Shown in pieces: positions 58,311-64,000 of a stretch of 64,000 nt of DNA; positions within the stretch are counted from its first letter, which is position 1; the number at the start of each line of letters is the position of its first letter. The position numbers and the translations under genes are program-made. Below the pieces are notes generated by a model, which searched no databases, was not told the DNA's origin, and saw only the letters and a program-made list of their open reading frames with translations. Source of the DNA: Cymodocea nodosa (taxonomy: Eukaryota > Streptophyta > Magnoliopsida > Alismatales > Cymodoceaceae); assembly GCA_036874045.1 (NCBI GenBank), contig CM072335.1:3802001-3866000 (forward strand), read 5' to 3'.

Positions 58311-60163
58311 TGTTTGGGTTTTCCCAACACTACATTAGAAATACTTGGATTTGTTACTTCTATTTTTAATTAGTTAATTTATCTTTATGCCTATTCTTTC
58401 TTTTAGAAGTAAACAAACAACCTTTAATACAATTTAGATATTAATTCCAATTTGTACTTTAACTGTAAGTGCACAGTGTCTATTGTATTAGTGTGCAAGT
58501 ACAGGTCAATTCCACAGGGAATTGCTGACGAATTTAAGAAATGTTTGATTATGAACAATTCAAATTTATATTTAATAAGCACTCCATTGAGTTACAGTTA
58601 ACTCAACAGACAAAGTTCGTTGAGTTATAGCTAACTCAACGGACTATCCTCGTGGACTTAAGTTAACTCCACGAGCCTGTCTCTTCTTTATAATACTGCT
58701 ATTTACAAAGGAATTCGGCCAACCATTGGGTGATTCCACAGATTGTAAATAACATCAATTAAGCTTTTTAATGCTAGTTAACATTGGATTTATCATTAAG
58801 CAATACTAACATTCAAATGATTCAAACAGTCACCATTAAAATCTTTAAGTTTTTTGTACGAACCAATTGCAGTAAACTGTAAAATTAAAACTAACATAAA
58901 ACAAGCATAAAATTGATACTGATAACATTAATCATGATACAACACAAACAATACAACACTCAAATACAACATACAAACAAAGATAAATTATTTTTGGTAT
59001 TTTTGTTTTGATGTGATGAGCGAAAGGTGAAATGTAAAGTAATCTCACTTGACAGTAAATACTTCCGACACTACTTGCAACGCGATTACACCACTGAAAA
59101 TTAAACCACTTACAATTCTGTCTCCTCTCCCTATAGAATCGCGAGTCTAGAATTGCAAGATGATCTCCTCTTTAGCATACAGGCATCAACCCGAAGCCAA
59201 GGCTAAGAGCTTTACGATCTCCTGAAATATGAGTTGGCGCTTCGTGAAAATGTCTTCCCTTCCTGCGACGTGATCACTCCTCACAGTGGTTGTCAGGCAC
59301 TATGTTTGGCTCGGAATCGACCCGACATCAGGCAAGTATCCTCACAGACCTCCGATGATTGGTGATTATGGTGGTGATATGATGGTTGGTGTGATACTTC
59401 GGAGAATCGCCGATACTTTCTACAGAAAGATCGGTGCTCCTCCTCTGTATACACTAGCCGTCCATCGATCGCACACCCTTCTTCTTTTCTTCTTTTCTTT
59501 TATATTTCTTCAGTAGTAACTGCTTCTGCTTGAATGGTCGGTTGGATTTCCTTCCTTCAGATCGACGGCGATGATTTCTTTCTCCCTACGCGATTGAATT
59601 CCTGCGTGATACGTGCAAACGTGGTTTTTCCTTCCAACTGTCTGTTCCAGCAACTGCTACAGTGGCATATTAGAAAATATATAGTCCGTGGAGTTACAGA
59701 TAACTCAACGGACTTCCTTCATTGATTTAACTATAAAACACGTGCAAAAATAACAACTTAAGTTTATAACGCTAACCTAACGCATTGCCTTAGTTTTCAA
59801 TATAGCAACTCAACGCGTACAGTTATGCTAACTTAACGATTTATAACGTAAGTAAATCTACTAGCTCTCAACACGTGTCAGCAGCAGTTTAAACATAAAA
59901 TAACATTTCGAAGAGTTACAAGTATAACTATCTGATGCTCAGATGCATTTTCGGATACTTAAGAATTTCACAGCCTGCAATTTACCGACAGTTCATAAAT
60001 GTACTAAATTAACATTAATTCCCCAAAATTAAGCAGATTCTTCAACTAAACCATATAACAGTGCAATTATAACATAATGGCTTAATTCTCATATGATAAG
60101 CTAAATATTATGCAATTAACCATCATTTAACCGTTAATAATATGCACTTTTTCATTCTAAACA
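58311..60163 (-). repeat. 3' LTR of gypsy F
   Basis: The 1,853-bp LTR reads, in plus sense, TGTTTGGGTTTTCCC to CATTCTAAACA. It contains several palindromic TTGAGTTA...TAACTCAA modules (near 58,585, 58,610, 59,690). Relatives lie at 25,437, 27,449, 39,690 and 40,079. Confidence 0.85.
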
Positions 60164-60958
60164 ATCATCTTCTTCATTATACCACATTCCTATTTGAATT
60201 TCAATAAATTCTGCAGATGGTGGTTTAGCTATTTCACTCGGTACAGGTAAAATTTCTATATAATCATCATAACTGTCTATGTTCACTATATATAAATCAG
60301 ATCCATATGCTAATGATATCTCCGTGACTAAATAGATATATCCATCAAGTATGACATGTGTTTGGTTAATTAATGATTTCTGTCCTAGATATATTATAAT
60401 GTTTTCATTCCAAGATATGTTCAGAAAATTATACACACTTAAGCGTAAATCTTCACCCCAATTTCCTGTAGGTCTCCAATAATATAATTTTTCAGAAATT
60501 GCAGAATTTTTATCAGAAAATATTAAAGTTGACCCACAATTTTTAGTTGGTGCTTCAAATATATTAGGTCTTTCTATATTCCATTCTTCTCCTGTTATAA
60601 GATTTCTTATCAAAATATCAGGTAATGATAAACTTGCATACCTTGTTCTCGTCTTGTATATGATTAATCCTTCATCTATCCCCATAATATGACTCATTCC
60701 TTCTAATGCATTGGGTGGAATTCTAGTAGTTTCTTCCATAGCCAAATATTCATGGGTATTTGAACTACGATTAAATGACCTCTATATGAATCCATCTCTA
60801 ATATTAGTCATTTTTGCAGCTTGTAGTCCCTGAAAATATTTTTCTTCAATACAGTCTTTAATTTCCTTTGATACACAACACAGCCTGCACAGATCTTTAG
60901 CTGACAAGTTACTTAGTATTTCCCTTAGTGCATCAAACGGTAATTGCATTAATTCCAT
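60152..60958 (-). CDS. F-box-like gene captured in gypsy F (one premature stop)
   Basis: The frame opens at 60,958 with an F-box: MELMQLPFDALREILSNLSA, then KDLCRLCCVSKEIKDCIEEK. This is the Skp1-binding domain of SCF ubiquitin ligases. TAG at 60,784-60,782 (codon 59) interrupts it; the same frame then runs on to 60,152 (268 codons in all; the open part from 60,745 is 197 codons). The C-terminal part fits F-box-associated propellers: GIDEGLIIYKTRTRYASLS, IRNLITGEEWNIERP, YYWRPTGNWGEDLRLSVYN and VILDGYIYLVTEISL. It is shorter than usual for the family (about 350-400). The last codons, for Cys-Leu-Glu-stop, lie in the first 12 bp of the 3' LTR. It starts 35 bp after the gag stop. Possibly expressed from the LTR if read-through or a reinitiated shorter form occurs. 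Confidence 0.7.
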
Positions 60959-60992
60959 TTGTCGATTAGATAGTTACTTCAGATATGCTGCT

Positions 60993-61493
60993 TCATTCAG
61001 CTGCCCTCCTAGAAGAGGTATCAATTTCATTAACCGTTCTATTGATAGGATTAGGTATAGCTTGTATTGGCAATCCTCCAATAGGTCTAACTTCTATTGG
61101 TTCCTTCTGTCTAAGTGATATATGCATTCTCATCATTTGACAAACTTCATTAAATTTTCTAAGGAAATAATAGGCATCCTCTCTTTCTAATCCATGAAAA
61201 TGTGGCAATTGACTAATATAATTAGATTTCAGTTCAAACATATCTCCCTCAAAGTTTGGCAATCGAATACATGAAGGTTCATCAATTAATTCAGGATACA
61301 AAATCTCTCCTAATGGTTTTTCTACTGAAGCAGCCATCTCTACGTTCTCTTTTAAAGAAAGGTTAGCTACACCCCAAAGAATTTCGTTAAAGTTCAGTTC
61401 AGAAAATTTTTCAGTACTCCTCTGCAATGAAAATTCCTGGATAGGTGTTTTTACAAATCGTTTAGTGCTTAGAGAATGAGTCCATGTGCTCAT
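60993..61493 (-). CDS. Shortened gypsy-type gag of element F
   Basis: 166 codons, open throughout. Residues about 80-115 carry the plant gypsy gag signature: IRLPNFEGDMFELKSNYISQ and LPHFHGLEREDAYYFLRKFN followed by EVCQMMRM. The text after this (SLRQKEPIEVRPIGG) does not continue the usual gag, and the zinc knuckle is missing, so it is a C-terminally replaced gag. It may still bind a helper's capsid, but this is inference. Stop TGA; the F-box-like gene follows at once. Confidence 0.7.
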   Translation of the reverse strand: MSTWTHSLSTKRFVKTPIQEFSLQRSTEKFSELNFNEILWGVANLSLKENVEMAASVEKPLGEILYPELIDEPSCIRLPNFEGDMFELKSNYISQLPHFHGLEREDAYYFLRKFNEVCQMMRMHISLRQKEPIEVRPIGGLPIQAIPNPINRTVNEIDTSSRRAAE

Positions 61494-63062
61494 AAATAAA
61501 TAGCAGAAGATTAATTACATACCAGTCTGAAGCTTTCCATTCTATAAATATTTGTTGTTGGATGAAGGTTGAATCAGCTACTTCTCCTTCTAGTTCCTCC
61601 AACGCTTTCTCTTTTCTTTTAAAAGTGTTGGTAACTCGTAAATAACATTCTGTTTCATATATATACTACGCATCCATAAAGTGAATAAATCTCGTTGCGA
61701 GAATGTGGCTTGCAACGTGCATCGTGGTTCCTGTTTTTATGGGTACGTGTACCACTACTAATTTCAAATTTTGGTAACCGCTAAACCGACGAAGTTTCGT
61801 TTGTGGCTAAAAGAATAACCATTCTGCTTAATCTACGAACTAACCTTGTTGAGTTACAGATTACTCAACAGAACACAATCGGTTACTGTTGCTAACTCCA
61901 CGGACTAACTTTGTTGAGTTACAAATAACTCAACGGAGTGACCTTATATTATATTACTGACCTCGTGGAGTTACGATTAACTCAACGGACTTACTTCGTT
62001 GAGTTAACACTAGGCAACTTCTAAGTTTCACTCGCGTAAGTTTTCTATTCTGTTTTTTTTTTCTTTGTTTTTCATTCTGCTAACTGTAATAAAGTTAAAT
62101 CAATGTCATTAATGCCTCATTTTGATTAAAATATATTTAAATTTGAACATTATATAAAGATTTAACTTGCAGGTCATTTTACGTTATGTAGAATTTACAT
62201 TTTACCTTATAACATGCAGAAATTTTTAAGTAATTATCCTGTCATTCAGCAAATTGTAAATCTCTTACATATTCATAAAATTCCACAAATTACATAATAT
62301 TCAATAAATTCCATTCATTTCACATCCAAATACGTATGAAAATTGCATCTGAAAAATTATATTCATTAATATGAATCAATTACATTACAAGTACACCATA
62401 CAATTTCATACAATTTTACACAAGTAGACGAACAATACAATTTAATCTCTATGCCTAAATTTATCTACTTCTTTCTGAAGTTTTTCTAATTTTAGGTCTT
62501 AGCTACATTACTCTGTTGCGTTACAGTTAACTCAACAGAATAAGCTCGTTGACAACTCAAGACTTAACGGAGTATGCTCGTTGAGTTAAGCGTAACTCAA
62601 CAGACTCCCCGTACAAGCAAATATAATAATAAAAATATTACAGAGAATAGTTTTTTTATTTTTTTACCAGTTTAACCGATAGTATGCTTCGGTCAGACCT
62701 AAATATTTTTTATTTTATTATTTTTCTTTCGGTTGGACCGATACTATGTTTCGGTAAAACCAATATTTTTTTTTTCTGAAGATTAATATACAAATTTTTT
62801 TTCTGGTTTAACCGATACTATGCTTCGACCAGACATAAATATTTTTTATTTTTTTTATTTTTCTTTCGGTTGGAACGATACTATGTTTTAGTAATACCAA
62901 TATTTTTTTCTGAAAATTAATATACAATTTTATTTTATTTTTAATGTTCCTGTCATGCCGATGGATCCAGTTGGTTGAACTGCAACTATTTTTATGTTTT
63001 ATATATATTTTTAATGTTTAACTCAATTCAATTCAATTCACTTCAACTCAATTCAATTCAAT
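61494..63062 (-). other. Leader of gypsy F
   Basis: 1.57 kb without long frames. It contains three or more palindromic TTGAGTTA modules (61,850-62,000; 62,510-62,600), a tandem duplication with CCGATACTATG words (62,665-62,930) and a run of ATTCA-type repeats (63,010-63,060) just before the priming site. Confidence 0.6.
62665..62930. repeat. Tandem duplication with CCGATAGTATG/CCGATACTATG words
   Basis: Two copies of about 135 bp. Each has AACCGATA(G/C)TATGCTTCG and then TTCGGTTGGA(C/A)CGATACTATG, separated by ATATTTTTTATTT runs. Confidence 0.8.
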
Positions 63063-63080
63063 TCCCCAGCAACGGCGCCA
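63063..63080 (-). other. Primer-binding site (Asp tRNA) of gypsy F
   Basis: Minus strand TGGCGCCGTTGCTGGGGA matches the 3' end complement of plant Asp tRNA except one C-to-T change. A 7-bp spacer separates it from the LTR. Confidence 0.9.
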
Positions 63081-63087
63081 TATAACT

Positions 63088-64000
63088 TGTTTGGGTTTTC
63101 CCAGCACTACACTAGAAAAACTTGGATTTGTTACTTCTAGTTTTACTTTGTTAATTTATCTTTACGCCTATTCTTTCTTTTAAGAGTAAACAAACAACCT
63201 TTAATATAATTTAGATATTAATTCCAATTTGTACTTTAACTGCAAGTGCAGAGTGTCTATTGTATCAGTGTGCAAGTACAGGTCGATCCCATAGGGAATT
63301 GCTGACGAATTTAAGAAATGTTTGATTGTGAATAATTCAAATTTATATTCAATAAACACTCCGTTGAGTTACAGTTAACTCAACGGACTAAGTTCGTTGA
63401 GTTATGGCTAACTCAACGGACTATCCTTGTGGACTTAAGTTAACTCCACGAGCCTGTCTCTTCTTTATAATACTGCTATTTACAGAGGAATTCGACCAAC
63501 CATTGGGCGATTCCACAGATTGTAAATAACATCAATAAAGCTTTTTAATGCTAGTTAACATTGGATTTATCATTAAGCAATACTAATATTCAGATGATTC
63601 AAACAGTCATCATTAAAATCTTTAAGTGTTTTTTTGTACGAACCAATTTTAGTAAACTGTAAAATTAAAACTAACATAAAACAATTATAAAACTGATACA
63701 GATAACATTAATCACGATACAACACAAACAATACAACACTCAAATACAACATACAAACAAAGATAAATTGTTTTTGGTATTTTTGTTTTGATGTGAACAT
63801 GGAAATGGGCGAAAGGTGAAATGTAAAGTAATCTTACTTGACAGTAAATACTTCCGACACTACTTGCAATGTGATTACACCACTAAAAATTAAACCACTT
63901 ACAATTCTGTCTCCTCTCCCTATAGAATCGCGAGTCCAGAATTGCAAGATGATCTCCTCTTCAGCATACAGGCATCAACCCGAAGCCAAGGCTAAGAGCT
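63088..64000 (-). repeat. 5' LTR of gypsy F (first 913 bp in window)
   Basis: It starts TGTTTGGGTTTTCCCAGCAC and follows 58,311-59,211 to the window end. Confidence 0.9.

Larger units (their letters stand above)
58311..64000 (-). mobile_element. Gypsy-type non-autonomous element F carrying an F-box-like gene (right end outside window)
   Basis: LTRs at 58,311-60,163 and from 63,088 enclose only 2.9 kb. The minus-strand order is 5' LTR, Asp-tRNA priming site, 1.6-kb leader, shortened gag, F-box-like gene, 3' LTR. No protease, RT or integrase is present. LTR size, priming site and gag type fit the Athila/Tat branch of Ty3/gypsy. The LTRs differ at roughly one base in twenty over the stretches I compared. 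It splits the 5' LTR of copia E. Confidence 0.85.

Overview
The window is nuclear DNA of a flowering plant. It is AT-rich, its host genes are split by GT-AG introns (one GC-AG), it has the plant-specific RNA polymerase IV/V subunit NRPD4, and it is dominated by plant-type LTR retrotransposons primed by initiator-Met or Asp tRNA. The species cannot be fixed from sequence alone.

Region 1 (1-20 kb) is genic. A plus-strand gene enters from the left and stops at 163. Facing it is a four-exon minus-strand gene (14,703 to 1,212) for a 245-residue conserved plant protein that I cannot name. Its second intron is 12.0 kb and is packed with transposons: a LINE 3' end, two inverted copies of a Tnt1-like copia gag, a Mutator-like element with a 9-bp target duplication, a near-complete copia element (5,944-10,979) with a perfect 5-bp target duplication, and two Tourist-like MITEs. 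About 1.26 kb away, divergently, lies NRPD4 (15,962-19,945; nine exons, 249 residues), shared subunit 4 of Pol IV and Pol V, which drive RNA-directed DNA methylation.

Region 2 (20-45 kb) is a tandem array. Four minus-strand two-exon genes encode small secreted peptides with ten cysteines, in two modules of the form CCGGYxWYxGKxHCxHWC. Signal-peptide subtypes alternate A-B-A-B, one copy has gained an in-frame chimeric exon, and a fifth is only an exon-1 relic. The units carry broken copies of NRPD4 exon 8 and intron 8, a roughly 170-bp block present eight times, and an internal inversion. Between units are LTR pieces of the gypsy family seen at the right end, an F-box pseudogene, a hairpin-type tandem array and a GA microsatellite.

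Region 3 (46-64 kb) is a nest of retrotransposons. A SIRE-like copia fragment (plus) is interrupted by a large minus-strand copia element (from 47,231) with gag, pol, a 763-codon extra reading frame after pol and an antisense 5S-rRNA-derived sequence. That element's 5' LTR is in turn split by a gypsy-type element (58,311 past the window end) with Asp-tRNA priming site, a shortened gag and, in place of pol, an F-box-like gene whose last codons run into the LTR.

The most promising candidates for something undescribed are the Cys/His/Trp-rich peptide array, the F-box-carrying gypsy element and the 5S-derived insert with the extra ORF in the copia element. All coding calls come from reading the sequence; no database search was run.
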